NCBI GenBank assembly: GCA_038503075.1
Contig: JBCAML010000015.1
Location: forward strand, 434,001-498,000
Direction: 5' to 3'
Length of the DNA: 64,000 bases
Source: Gyromitra esculenta
Lineage: Eukaryota; Ascomycota; Pezizomycetes; Pezizales; Discinaceae
Shown here: positions 24,787 through 37,096 of the stretch, one piece after another
Layout: every line of letters starts with the position of its first letter
Numbering within the stretch: the first letter of the stretch is position 1
The notes under the pieces: model-generated
Database searches by the model: none
Told to the model about the DNA's origin: nothing
The model's input: the letters and a program-made list of their open reading frames with translations, nothing else
Program-made: the position numbers and the translations under genes

Positions 24787-27700
24787 GGGGAGAGGATTTC
24801 CTATGTTGTCTTTTTATGTATGAAGGAGTGATGTTGTACTCTAGATGTATATCGTGACGAGATGAAACGAAATTTAAATAATTTATGAATATACGAAAGA
24901 GAGGAAGCCATGAGTATATGTATCTTTTTGCCCTGTTGTATAATAATCTGTGACTGTTGCTTGGTGGAGGAGCAGGAGAGAAGGAGGAAGTGGGGAGAGA
25001 GCCATTGCTGTGGAAACGTACATGTATACACGTAACGCCAGTGCCAATCACCGCGACCTGTCAGATCTGCCAATAATCGGATCCGAGTAAATGCCATCCC
25101 GTGCCCGTGGCTGCCGACACGACACTGTTGGTCTCTGCGTTCGTCTACAAAGGCGGGGATGGTAGACGCTATGCTTCATACGATATCACTCGAAATAGTC
25201 ACAGCCTCTGATAAGGCGGGGTGAAACGTGCGGGGTATCTGCAGTGGAAACAAAGATGATTAGGGATCACATAATTGGCTCGGAGGACAGGTTTGGGCTT
25301 GAGATTGTGTGCTGCTGTTGTACGGCTGATCTGTACGGAATGGGCTTTCCTGCCACCGTTCTTTTCGCCTTCTCTTCATCCCCTCTTGGAATGGGGTGGC
25401 TTTTGTGTTGGCTTTTTACTGTAGCATGCGTACGAAGAAGAGGATTACATGTAGTTATTGGAGCATAGCTGCGGGGAGCTTTCCGCTCTATTCTTATCTT
25501 TTGTCCTTGTTTACCCCGCTTCGTCCCTTTATTTCTTTACCACATCAACCGTCTGTATCGCCATCTTCTCTCATGACACCTACCAGATTTGTCTCGCTAT
25601 TTTCCCTTAAAGAATAACTCGGAATAGGACGAAATTAGGTCAGCAAAGGAGGGGAACGGCAGAGGTCCTTCGCTTCCACTTAGCCATCTAGTCTCGTCAT
25701 AGGTTCATTTGATCATATATCTCAACGTCTAGGCCACCGCTTCTATTGCTTTGGGGCTAGTGTTAGGGGTTTATGGAGGAGGGTCTTGGGATGGGAGGAA
25801 GAATAGATTATACCCATTCTGGATGATGCACTACGACAGAGGGCTTAAGTGGAATCACCGCCGGACGAACTAATCTACAAAGACATGATACTATACGTTA
25901 CGTTAACTACCTGCACGAAACCTGATGATTTACGCAACCAGTGCATGTCCGGTTGATCTCAAAGAGCCGAAGCAGGCCATGGTGAACCAAGTTTCGCTCG
26001 CTTATGATCCGACCAAACACCAACGTTTGATAATGGGGCATCATTTGGAGTCGACACAGAATTATTTTTCCAAGTCACCCCATACATCTCAAAGCTCACA
26101 TTAGCATTGCTACCACAACGATAAAGTTACTGAAAACTTCGGTACTTCTACTTGCAGGTTTTACGGGTTGTTACTAGCGGCATGATTAGTTTCTCGACCC
26201 TCGTTGGCACTTACCACTAAGGCGTTAACTGCATCAGGAAACCAATCACTAATTGTTGCGTAAGAATTTCAGGTCTCATGGTAGTGGATTTTCTAACGTT
26301 TGTCATCTGAGTCTTATGTTCCAGAAATTTGATATCATCTACCTTAAACTTGCGGCCCTTGGGGGTTCTAACTCTGGAGAATGCTGATGTGGGGCAGTAG
26401 CCGCGGGTATAAAGATTCAGTGATATACAAATCCCCTAACCTCAGATTTACCTTGAGAATATCCCGATTTCTCCGTACCTCACCTCGAGTCATCCATTTC
26501 TTCATCTCTCACTAGTAATGGTAGGCTGGCCTTGATCCAAACTCTACAGCAACCTATTGCATATGAATTAGATACTCCTTTGTAAATTCGATCTGCATAT
26601 ATATTTTAATTCTTCAGAATTGCAGAACTATCACTTTGGTCTTTTTGGGCTGTGTATATCGTGATGTTTAAACTAGAGATGGTCTGTGTCCATACTCAAT
26701 AACCCTAGATACCCAGGTAACTAAGACTAGCGCGATTGAAACAAAGTCCTAAGCGATGGTTGTAGTGTCCCAATATTTTTCTATGATTTGGATTTTGTAT
26801 GCTTATTTAAAAGGTCTTCGCTATAGTTCTCATGAGATTTAATCTCAGAATCGACATTGAAACACCCTGGAGAAAGCAAGGCATGTACGAGTGAGTATCT
26901 ATGATCAAGTTTCATGTGCGGTATGTGATATCCTGTAAGTTAATGATACATGTATGCAAAAAAAAAAATCGGGCTAAGGGCATACATGTATGTACATGTA
27001 TATACACTTACTCAGTGGTGGTGTCTGTTCCAATTCTATTTTGTACGTCTACCATCTAGCCAGTTCTAGGTTTAAGATTTGAGGGCACGATTACCCGGGC
27101 TGCCTCGGTGGACAGTATACAGTGGGATCCCTTACTTGACGAACATCTCCCTTCAAGATCAATTACACTCACAGCAAGGTATTCAAACTCCCAAACTCAA
27201 CGAACAGTGCCCGGCAAATTCAGAATTTAACGACCGCTGCGACTATACATATTACCGATTCAGTCCAGCAGCTCGGTAATATCGTTACTATTGTGTGCAA
27301 TACCTTTGACAATCGACTCCAACAGCACGTCAGACCATCCAAGAGGCCGAGCATTGTGTGGACCATGGTCAGCTACTTTATTGTTTGGGCTGGACAGGTT
27401 TTGTCTTATTTAACTGGAGCTCGAGCTCGAGCTACTATATAGCTATATTCACCACTCAATTTCAGCCTACAAAATTGACTGAATCACTTTGTCACTTTGC
27501 TACACGCCGTTCAGCAAGGATATTTCGTAGTTTCCAAATAAGCCCTCAGAATCCATTTAACATCCATTATTTATTATTTCGGAAGCAGATTTTTAGATCT
27601 CCCACACCTGCCGTAGGCTTTCTAGGAGGCACAGGCTATCATCCAACAGGCTGGGTTGGGCTCGAAGTGAGGTCAAGGTGAGTATAATTCCAATCAACAT

Positions 27701-29545
27701 ATTAGAAGACTTATTCCAGGCTGCCAAAGACATTTGAGCAGTATCAAAAAATTCCAAAAGCCTCTTCATTTCAAAGATTACAACCTAACAAAAAAACCTA
27801 TAGGCAGCCTCTACACTTATACATACAACACCTACCATGCGAATTCGCTCTGGTTAGACATTCGCCCACTTTTAATCCCCAAATGCGAGGTCCTAGTGAC
27901 ACGACCAATTGCAGCAGTACTTTGATAACCTAAATACCCCATGACGTAGCCATTTCCACAGAAACACACTAACATGACGTTTCCAGTACCAAACCACCAA
28001 ACTTCAATTCAGTGCCTTGGATCAGAACCACGGTACCTAGAAACCATGCGATCGCGTATAGACAATGCGCTTCCAATTGCCTCGGAGTGGCAGTTGCTAT
28101 TTAACGAGAAGTTGCATCGAAGATATAAGCACAAATTCAGAGACGCGGTGGTGGTGACCCTTTCGGCATCGAAACTACGTCTTCTAGTGCTCTGACTTGA
28201 GGCTCCCTAAGGTCCAGTGTTCGGATGGTAGCAAGACCATTCCACTTGGATGCTTGGCAAATGCATACTTAGGAACACATTTATGGGGAAATTACGAGTA
28301 TAGAGGGCTAGTAGTTGCCCATATGCTTGCTGCAGGAATAAATTTACATATACCCGTCACAGAATATCATGCTAATATAGTTGGAATTCCATGGGAATTT
28401 GTCCTCGCCACGAGTACTTAGCCGAGAAATATTATTGGTTTGTCTTTGAGGGGAAAAACTCTAACTCAAGTCTAGAAACGTAGCAACACTTACCAGCTTC
28501 TTGTATCGCCGGTTTCTAACTTAATTATATGGCTGACCGACTACAGTATCATACTACAATACTATAGTAATTGGATAAATTGACATGAGAAAACGAGCGA
28601 CAATATCTGCCCATAGAGCGTGCGTTATATGGGATAAAGGGGTCAAAAAATTAACAAACAGAAGACTAGTCATAGGTATCGATAGGTTTTAGTGCGCACC
28701 CTAAGAGTTAATTACACGTATATGCCATCTACTAGCAGGCAAACGCAAGTAGCGATATCGCTAGCCGATAGGCAAAAACAAATTTTTCTAGAAATAAGTA
28801 AAAAGCTTGATCAATTGATTGATTTTTGTTGAGGTGCCTATGGAATGGGAAGGGCCGACCAAAAAAGTAAAAAAATCGGAAGGCTCCGCAGAATCACAGG
28901 CTCTGGGCGATCTGGCCACTATACTGCTGGATGGCCAGTACCAGCCAAACTGTGGTATGTTGCAGTCAATCGCGGTATGCGGCAGGGTATCACTCAAATA
29001 CTCGTGTCAATTGGATTTAACAATATCTACCTACCTTCCCGCCTTGTAGTCATGCATCCGCGGCCACAGTTTCCCTATTGATCCTAGTAATCCCAGACGC
29101 AACCCTGATTAAGAGCCTAGTTAGTTACTTGAGCCCGAAAAAGAGCTTTTCGAGGGTATTGGTCAGTACAGTACAGCTCCATATGTCAACACGTTTTATT
29201 GAAACTCTTATGCAGTGTCTTTCGTATTACGGCAGGATTGTCTTGACCCCTCAACAGAAACTATCGGAATGCTGTTTATCACTACCGCATTCGGGGAATG
29301 AGATAGACAACTTTTACTTGCCTGACCTGCTGCGATCCTTGCTTATCGGATGCTCAATGGCTAGAAAATCGTTTAGGATTCTAGATAAATAATTCGCCAG
29401 TTCTTGCTTCTTCAACTCTCCTGGTCGCTCATGTCGATTTTCTTCAAATAATACAAGACCCTCCCGCCAAACTATACCTCGTGTTTTCATTTCTTGCAGG
29501 TACCTAATTTGAGCGCATACACTGAGGACAACAGATACGAAAATA
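24787..29545. other. Gene-poor 4.8-kb stretch
   Basis: No gene can be supported. Short frames around 27358-28421 and 28819-29392 read partly protein-like but show no recognisable domain and do not join in frame, so they may be relics. TACATGTA occurs at 25019, 25446, 26947, 26983 and 26993. The final few hundred bases are the promoter of the MFS gene. Confidence 0.5.
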
Positions 29546-31612
29546 ATGGCGAAGCCCGATCTCAAGTCTCCGGGATTACTAAACGAGCGCTCAGAGTCCG
29601 TCTCTCCAACGGGAGAAGCATCCACAGAGCTGACAGCGCGAGTTCTTGATACTGCTGCAGAAAGAGCGCTTTGCAGGCGGTTCGACTTCAGATTATTACC
29701 AGTTCTAGCGCTCATGTATCTATTTAACGCGTACGTCTCGAGACCCAGACCCCACCCAACAGTATGCGCTGAAATATTGATTCCTCAGCGTTTGACTAAT
29801 ACTGAACATACTGGTAACTTAGACTAGATAAAGGTAATCTCGGGAATGCGAAAACAAATGGGTTCGAAAAGGATCTAGGGTTCAAGTCGAATCAGTATAA
29901 TATAATCTTGTCGGTGTTTTACATACCATATGTTTTATGTGCGCCGCCCTTGGGAATGATAGGGAAGAAATATGGACCTGCTAGAGTGCTTCCGTTGATG
30001 ATGTTTTCATTCGGAAGCATGACATTACTTGGCGCGTCCGTAAAGAATTTTGCGGGTATGATGACGGGTATGTACCTATAAAATGAATGATTATTTTATC
30101 TAGCTGCTAACTGAGATACGTGGGCTGTTAGTGAGGTGGTTTTTGGGAATGTCTGAGAGTGCGTTTTTCCCTTTAGTGATATATTACCTCACGACGTTCT
30201 ACAGACGCGGTGAATTGGCAAGACGTTTGGCTATTTTCTATGCTGCCAGTAATATTGCTAATGCTTTCAGCGGTAATGATTCTTCTCTTCATCTCCACAC
30301 TTCTGGACTAACTAAGATATTATAGGTCTGCTGGCCTTCGGCGTTTTTCAAATCAAAAGCTCGATCCCGGGATGGCGGTATCTATTCATAATCGAGGGGT
30401 CTTGCACGGTTCTATTCAGTATTTTCGCATTTTGGTACCTCCCACCAAGCGCAACAAAGGCCCACTTCCTCAATGTCGCGGAGAAAGAATTAGCGTTCCA
30501 CAGGATCCAAGTGGATAGTTCATCAGTTGTGGACGAGGAGTTCAACTTCAAGGAATCGTTAAAGATATTCAAATTGCCAGTTGCCTGGGCTTGGTTAGCG
30601 ATTGAAATATGCCTTGGGGTACCGTTACAGAGCGTTTCTCTGTTCCTGCCACAAATTGTTGGGCGCTTGGGATATGACGTTATAAAGACCAATTTATTCA
30701 CGGTTGGTATGGACGCTTCAGAGAGAAACCCTGGCGGAAGACAAGTACTTATTTATATTTAGCACCAAATGTGACTGGAGCGGTAATGCTACTAATATTA
30801 GCATTTGCCTCGGACTCTTCTCGACTTAGATTTCCGTTCATTGCTTTAGGTCCGTGTAGTCTCTCGTTTGTAAAGTATAGATGCACGTAATGCTGACTTC
30901 ACTGCGCATACAACAGGCTTCTCATTTCCACTCATTGGGTTCATCATTTATGCAAGCATCGATGTTATTACTGATAAACATGTAGCTTATTTCGCCACGT
31001 TCATGATGTGCTGGGGAACATCAGCACCCAGCGTCTTGCTATCGACTTGGTGTAAGTGATATCTCATGATTCGTCATGCATCTCAGCTAATATAATAACT
31101 GGAATTCGAAAGATAACAACAATATCGCGCATGAAGGAAGAAGGGTATTTCTCACATCAGTGGGAGTTCCGGTATGTATATTTTCTCCTAGTAAATACTC
31201 TATCCGCCTGTTCTTATGCTAAAACTTCACATAGGTTGCGAATATGATGGGTATTCAAAATGGGATCTATGCTTTTTAGTATTTTCTCTAGCTAATTTAA
31301 AGTCAAACAGGGATCGTAAGTTCCAACATATTTCGTGCCCAAGATGCACCAGACTACATCCGTAAGTTTTCCCTCGCTTCCTATCGGTTGAGATCCTTTG
31401 ACTTGAGAACTTATCATCCCTTAGCGGCCTTAATTACAACAGCATGCTTCGGAGCCGCCGGGCTTCTTTTCGCCTCAAGTCTTGGGACGTTTATGATTTT
31501 TGACAATAAAAGAAGGAATAAAGAACAAGGGGTTAATATAGACGCCCAAGATGTTCCCACAATGTTGCTCAAGGATGGTCCCGCTTCACCTGATTTTAGA
31601 TGGTTTTTGTAA
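29546..31612 (+). CDS. MFS transporter, anion:cation symporter (allantoate permease-like) family
   Basis: Ten exons (29546-29730, 29823-30067, 30132-30272, 30326-30706, 30763-30849, 30917-31051, 31113-31171, 31235-31250, 31311-31361, 31425-31612) join in frame to 495 residues. Family signatures include FDFRLLPVLALMYLFNALDK at the first helix, NAKTNGFEKDLGF, RWFLGMSESAFFPLVIYYLT in helix 4, SIPGWRYLFIIEG, and YNNNIAHEGRRVFLTSVGVP late in the protein. Family knowledge: Dal5-like fungal permeases in the plasma membrane take up small organic acids and vitamins (allantoate, nicotinate, pantothenate, biotin and others). The substrate cannot be read from sequence. Exon 8 is only 16 nt, with a GTATTC donor. 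Immediately followed by a secreted-protein gene on the same strand. Confidence 0.9.
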
Positions 31613-31898
31613 AGTACATGTCTTGTTGATTTTAGCAACTAAACTCAGTTTCAATACAAATTCGGCACGATACTTATAGAACCTTGCGAGTTTTGCTTCA
31701 CCATGACCTAAACTCTGCGGTTGCCGTGATTGTCCCTGTAGCCGCGGAATTTCAGGACAATTGACTGCTGCCAAAGACAGATAGAGCCGTATCATGTTCT
31801 CCCAGTCCAGTGTTTTCCTTCTATCTTCCACCTTTCTCTCTTCGTTGTTTCCCCACGATCCAAAGATTGAAAGTGCTATTATATTAACCATCGCCAAC

Positions 31899-34364
31899 AT
31901 GAAGGAAAAGTCGAAGATGAAGTTCAGCGCCCCACTTCTAGCTTTTTTGCAATGCCTCTTCTTCCTTTGTTTCCTTGGAGCAGCCTCGTCAGAGGTCACT
32001 CCACATATACCCTCCACTAAACCGCCATACCAAAACTCGACCAAGGCTTTATTCATTCCCCTGATCCCGAGTCACCCTTCCGGTATCTACTCCAATATGA
32101 CCCCGGACGAGATATGCTACTCTCCGGAATTCCAGCCCACAATGGAAAACTGGTGGCTTAGCGGTGCTACTGAGTGGCTGAAAGAGTATACCCTTGCAAA
32201 TCACGAAAGTGAACTCTATAAGGAGCTTGGGCTGATCGATTCTCTCGCCTCAAAATATCTGAAAAAAAATAACTTCAAATGCACGATCGATACTGCCTCC
32301 CGGTGCGCTGTGGAGTGTCAAGAAGTCGTCCGAAAGGTTTCAGACACAGAAGAAGCCAAAATCATATATTTTACCTTGCGCTCTGCACAGCATATCGCGG
32401 AAGTAACAAAGATTGTCCACGTAAGTATTTCATAACTCTTCTTCGCAACCATTAGTTATTTGGGCCACCAGCTCATTGAAAACAGGAAGCTCTCGTTGCT
32501 GCACAGATAAATATGGCTGAGATCGTACCCATTATGAGCAAAACCTTCTTTTGGACAGAAGGCTTCGACGACCACCTATGGGCGATCATCTTCACCCATA
32601 CCCTCGACACTTTAGCATCCCTTTTCAGCATGTTCTTCCCCATGATGAAGGGCCTTATGGCCATAAACAGGAATCTTGAACGTATGGCCCAGCTCGCTGC
32701 TGCCTCGGTAGCTGAAGCGCGTGCAGCTGTGGATGAACTAGTTGAAAAGCATCAAGGCGATGAGGACAACACTCATGCTAAGGAGATTGAGGGAGCCGAA
32801 GTAAAGTGGACGAAAAAGATTAAGAAAAGCGAGGCTATTAATAAAATGGTCGACCTTGCAAAGCTTGGATTTACCGACATCATTCTCGGTCAGATTGGGA
32901 CGGGGATCAGTCGGGCTTTTGGGAAATCGAATAGACATATGAATTTCCATGGCAGACATCCCGGTAACGAACGGACTAGGGAGAGTAATGGATTGAACTT
33001 GGTGAGCTTTATTCGAAGCTCTTGTATGTGTGCAAGAGATTCTCTCAAGGCTGGATCTAAAACCCTCTTCACCGGCGCCATGCTGCAGCCAGATGGTTAG
33101 TATATATCTCCGCTTCTAAGGCTTTGGGAAGAGAATACTTAGTAATTGTCTCAGGAACTTCCACGTTTTCGATGTTCACCGTTGGGGGTAACTTTCTCCC
33201 GGATAGTACGGGCGATGCGACAGAGTGGAGAGATTCTGGAATTGAAAAGTAGATGATCATATGCCTTCGATTTGTATGTCCTTTTCTAACAACTTCGGTT
33301 CTACCAACAGAAAAATCACACGTGGCCTTATGCTAAAGACCCTTAATGCGGCCATTAACTCTCAGTCTGTATATATTACCTGTTCCAAAGACTACCGGCG
33401 AACCTCAAAAACATGGGAACCTTCGGTCGAAGATAAGGCTCTTGCACCAACTTGTAAAAAGGACAACTCGGGGCCGCAGGACTTCAAAGCTTGTGTTGAT
33501 GGTTATTGTTGTTATCTATATAAATGGAATAACAGAGGGTGGGCACCTTCCTGGCGCAATGAAAAGATTTTTGGATCAGACGTCATCGACGAAGAGCCAT
33601 GGAATGTAGACGTTACGGATATCATCAGATCGTCTGTCGGGAGTTACACACATAACCTGCGTGGGAAAACCCCTTCTGCAGGTCTAGCGACGGGAATTTT
33701 CAACAGTTTAGGAAAAGATCATTCAGTAGAGTCCTTGTGGGATGCTGCCGCGCCAGGGATGTTCACAGTTCCTGTCTGTTTCTCGACATACAACTGGGCG
33801 ACTGTAATCGATGGATACCGATTCCCGCAAAACGGCCTCTTCGACACGCAGCCACGAAACTCGATCAAGAACCTGCCCTGCAATTGCGGACCGTGGGGGG
33901 AAGATACTGAGGAGCTGTGGAAGGAAGTCGGCATCTGGGACGCCGATTTTAGGGATAGAAAATATTTCAAAGACTACACGGCCGGAAAATGCGGTTACCA
34001 AATCTACGACAAGATCAAAGATCCGGTTGAGCGTTACGTTGCATACTGCCGTGTTGATGTCCATACCGACTTGAATTTCAGAATTCGTCACTCGAAGAAA
34101 CATTGGCAGTGCGATATCATTATTGCCGTCATCGAGCAATTCGGGTATCCTAGTGTTCATGAAATAGACCCCGAAGTTTACCATGCCATATATTGCAAGG
34201 TCGCTTTCATGGCTTCGTCGCGCAAAGATTGTAAGGGCTATGAGGAACCTCTTGGAGTCATCCTGAACAAGCTAGGGAAGAACCCACCTAAGATCGCGAT
34301 CGGAGAAAATACGAACAACAAGTCGCCAACAACCCTCGACATCGAGGATATTAAGTCGGGTTGA
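31899..34364 (+). CDS. Large secreted protein of unknown function
   Basis: Four exons (31899-32420, 32486-33095, 33155-33248, 33311-34364) give 759 residues. The N terminus is a classic signal peptide: basic start, then FSAPLLAFLQCLFFLCFLG, with likely cleavage near AASS. There is no GPI-like hydrophobic tail. A middle helical part (about residues 175-290) contains WAIIFTHTLDTLASLFSMFF, which could span a membrane or pack internally, and a charged coiled segment. The C-terminal half is rich in Cys and Trp, with DGYCCYLYKWNNRGWAPSW, PGMFTVPVCFSTYNW and LPCNCGPW. From memory, the VPVC and LPCxCGP pattern recalls a fungal domain of unknown function (DUF7872), but I could not check this. Introns are canonical. 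The start at 31917 would also keep the signal peptide. Confidence 0.78.
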
Positions 34365-35145
34365 GAAATTGACGATTAGCAAGATTTGGTAGATGGAGTG
34401 ATGGAAAAATTTGTTGAATTCCTATGCCCTTGTGTTCTCGTGGCCCCACTTTCCCTTCAATTAAGTCACGCTTGGTTTGAGTTTTGGTTAAACAAAAAGT
34501 GGTGTTAAATTCCTTCCTATTCTCTTCATAATGTATGGTGTATAATTACCATAACTATAGCAAAAAGCGACCTAGATAACCCATTTTTGCATCATCTAGT
34601 AAAGGTTAGATGATGGATCAACCCTCCAATATCAGGTTCACTCGTTCAAACCTTTAGTCGTTATACATCAATTTCTCGTACCAAAGAAAGTTGGTAGCAA
34701 ACTAGATGATAAAAATTAATCCCGCAGACCTTCTTGTCGTTCCTATAGACAAAAGGAAGCGGTATGAATCTCAAACTATTACAGTGGAGTCTTATATCAT
34801 AAAATTGCACTCACCTTCCTTCCGATCACCACCCAAAATTCAATATCTGCAATCCTACATCTTAGACAGAAATGAGCACCAGTATATGTTTCATCCTCTT
34901 CATATGTTTCTGCTGTTGCCCAAGCGCATGTGTGTGAACCAGGATATTTTTGACTTCAATCATGCCACCACCCCCTACCGCTTGTCCTTCTCTCTCAGCC
35001 ACCTTCTACCCTCCTGTCTGGAATCCTTCTACTTCCAGTCTCCATGAATAATCTCCCTGCCACCGTGTAATGCTAAATGAACGAAGGCTCGATATCTCCG
35101 TAACTCATAATATACAACGTGTCACGCCGATGCGCAGTGTAGTCC
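34365..35145. other. Convergent intergenic region
   Basis: The 781-bp gap lies between the 3' ends of two convergent genes. Nothing beyond T-rich terminator-like sequence was seen, and no supportable gene. Confidence 0.5.
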
Positions 35146-35710
35146 TTACTCCTCATCAAACGAAAGCTTTACTGGTTGTTTTGCTTTCTTTCCTGCATTC
35201 GATTTCACTTTTTTGTCTTGCGCTTTTTCTTCCTTCTCTTCGGTCTCGTCACCACCCCCGATCTTGGCGACCTTTCGCTTCTTCCCCTTAGCGCCAATAT
35301 CTATAACGGATTCTTTCTTCTTCCCTTCCATACTTCCCTTCCCGGACAACGCAATCTTTATCTCCCCGCCAGCTTCTAGATTTTCTCCAGATTTTTCCAG
35401 ATTTACTTCTTCTTTTTCTTCGCCCCCCACCTCTCCTTTCCCAAATTCCATAGCTTTGAATTCCTCCCTCGATATCGTTTCATTCTCTGCACCTTCGAGT
35501 ACATACGTAGGAGCATCTTCGTCGTCATCTACGGCCGTCTTTCGGTTTCGAGGCGCAACATATCGATCTGGCCCACCACCGCCAGCATGTTGTTGACGAA
35601 GTCGGCGGAGGAAGATCGGCTCCTCCATTTCTGCGATCTCATTAGCACCGCAATGAGTCACCTCGCGCCAGAGACCTACCATAAGTGAGATTTTTGGCCT
35701 TATTTGACAT
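35146..35710 (-). CDS. DUF4604 (KIAA1143-like) nuclear-type protein
   Basis: Two exons (35710-35680, 35630-35146) give 171 residues. The protein starts MSNKAKNLTYE and continues EEPIFLRRLRQQHAGG, the conserved head of the family shared with human KIAA1143. It then carries DDDEDAPTYVLEGAENETIS. The rest is Lys/Glu-rich and disordered, ending in the family-typical KLSFDEE. The 49-nt intron has a GCTAATG branch. The family's role is not established. An unspliced start within the intron would give a wrong N terminus, so the exon-1 ATG is preferred. It is divergent from the GT15 gene and convergent with the secreted-protein gene. Confidence 0.87.
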
Positions 35711-37096
35711 TTTGAAGAGGATTATAGGGTTGAGAACACGTGCTAGATCGGAGAGACGTTGATTTGGAGCATTGATGTTGAGGCTTGGCACTGACTCGCT
35801 GTATCACGAAACACTCTCGGTTAGGCAATATGATTAGAGATCCCAACGATTTTATGACCTTCACCTTTATCCCGCTACCCCAAACCCTGTAGGACAGTCA
35901 AAACTCCAAAAAGCTGGTCCCTATAATAGATAATCTTGAAGGTTCTCCACGTTTATGCTCTCAAGCGATCAGCTATAAACTAGAGTAAGCTGATGTCATG
36001 AGTTTTCTAACTACAGCCTGGTGATGTGTTGGATACAGGTAGCACTACCGATTTACTCCCGCATTCATGAGAATGATGTACCAATTTCACCCCCCTTCCC
36101 GGTGCTGTAGTAGGCGGAGTAAACTTACATCAACACCAGGTCGCCTTTCAGATAATGATATACTAAGTATAAAGACTCGGACAATCTTCAAGTCTGCAAA
36201 AGAGTGCCTAGATGAGTGGTACGATAATTAATTCGCGCCAGCCGTTCTTCAATTTTAACTTGCTAGTTTTATTCAAGCGTGAATATACGGTCGCGTATTG
36301 GCGGCACAGCACAGATAAGGTTCACGAGAACCCTGTAATAAATCTCGAGTGCCACAAGCTGCGGAAAGATGATACGGGTTTGACAGGGGAATTTCTCTTT
36401 CGGAATAACTCCAACGAGTGATATTTCATGATATTTGCCTTTAGTGATCAACAGAGGTTTCCTGAGAAATACAGGAGTCCCCTGACCTTAAGAACACAGA
36501 GATTTATGTGATTGGCCCCTGCACATCAAGACCCAGTGAAAGCAGAGCACTGGATAAAGCTGACTAAGCGATACTCGTCACGTGTTCTGATTGCTGGGCA
36601 GAAGATTCTTTGCTCCACAACACATTCAGCTAACCTGATTAGTCGCGGTGTAGGATTTTGCTGAGCAGCCCAGATCCCCTTCCCCTAAAATCGAGCATCG
36701 ACACTCCGGTGGCCCCCAGTTTTTTGCTCCAACAACCTCTCTTGAGGCGAAGACTGCTCGAGACTCCCTTCTCTTTCCGCTAGACCTGGACTACAGGTCT
36801 TTCTGTCCTTTTAATTGTAGCAGGTATGTGTTCTGCCCTCCGGTTTCTCTCCCTTTCCCTTTACTGACTAGTTGCTTGCACCGTCGCAAAGAACAACTTG
36901 CTAAGATATTTAGGAGTAGCTCACGGCAGTCCTTTCTTAGGTCATCGCTGTTCTCCCCTTTCTCTTCATCTTGTTCATCTCGACTGCGAAGTCTATTCCA
37001 TACCCTATAAACTTCTTTTTGAGAGAGCCATCATAGCCGAGGCACCCCTATCAATAGTTGTTCTTCCCCTCCATCTTCCATCCTAAATTACACGCC
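35711..37096. promoter_or_regulatory. Divergent intergenic region, DUF4604 / GT15 genes
   Basis: The 1.4-kb gap separates two divergent genes. The final 300 bp (from about 36760) are strongly pyrimidine-rich, consistent with the leader of the mannosyltransferase mRNA. A 69-codon frame at 36212-36421 is protein-like but isolated and unrecognised. Confidence 0.5.

Noticed and set aside
27358..29392. Series of short plus-strand frames upstream of the MFS gene
   Set aside because: They read partly protein-like but do not join in frame through plausible introns and match no family I know; I found no transposase or reverse-transcriptase motifs.
36212..36421. 69-codon frame ending GEFLFRNNSNE
   Set aside because: Isolated, short and unrecognised; a carbohydrate-binding-like feel is not enough to call a gene.
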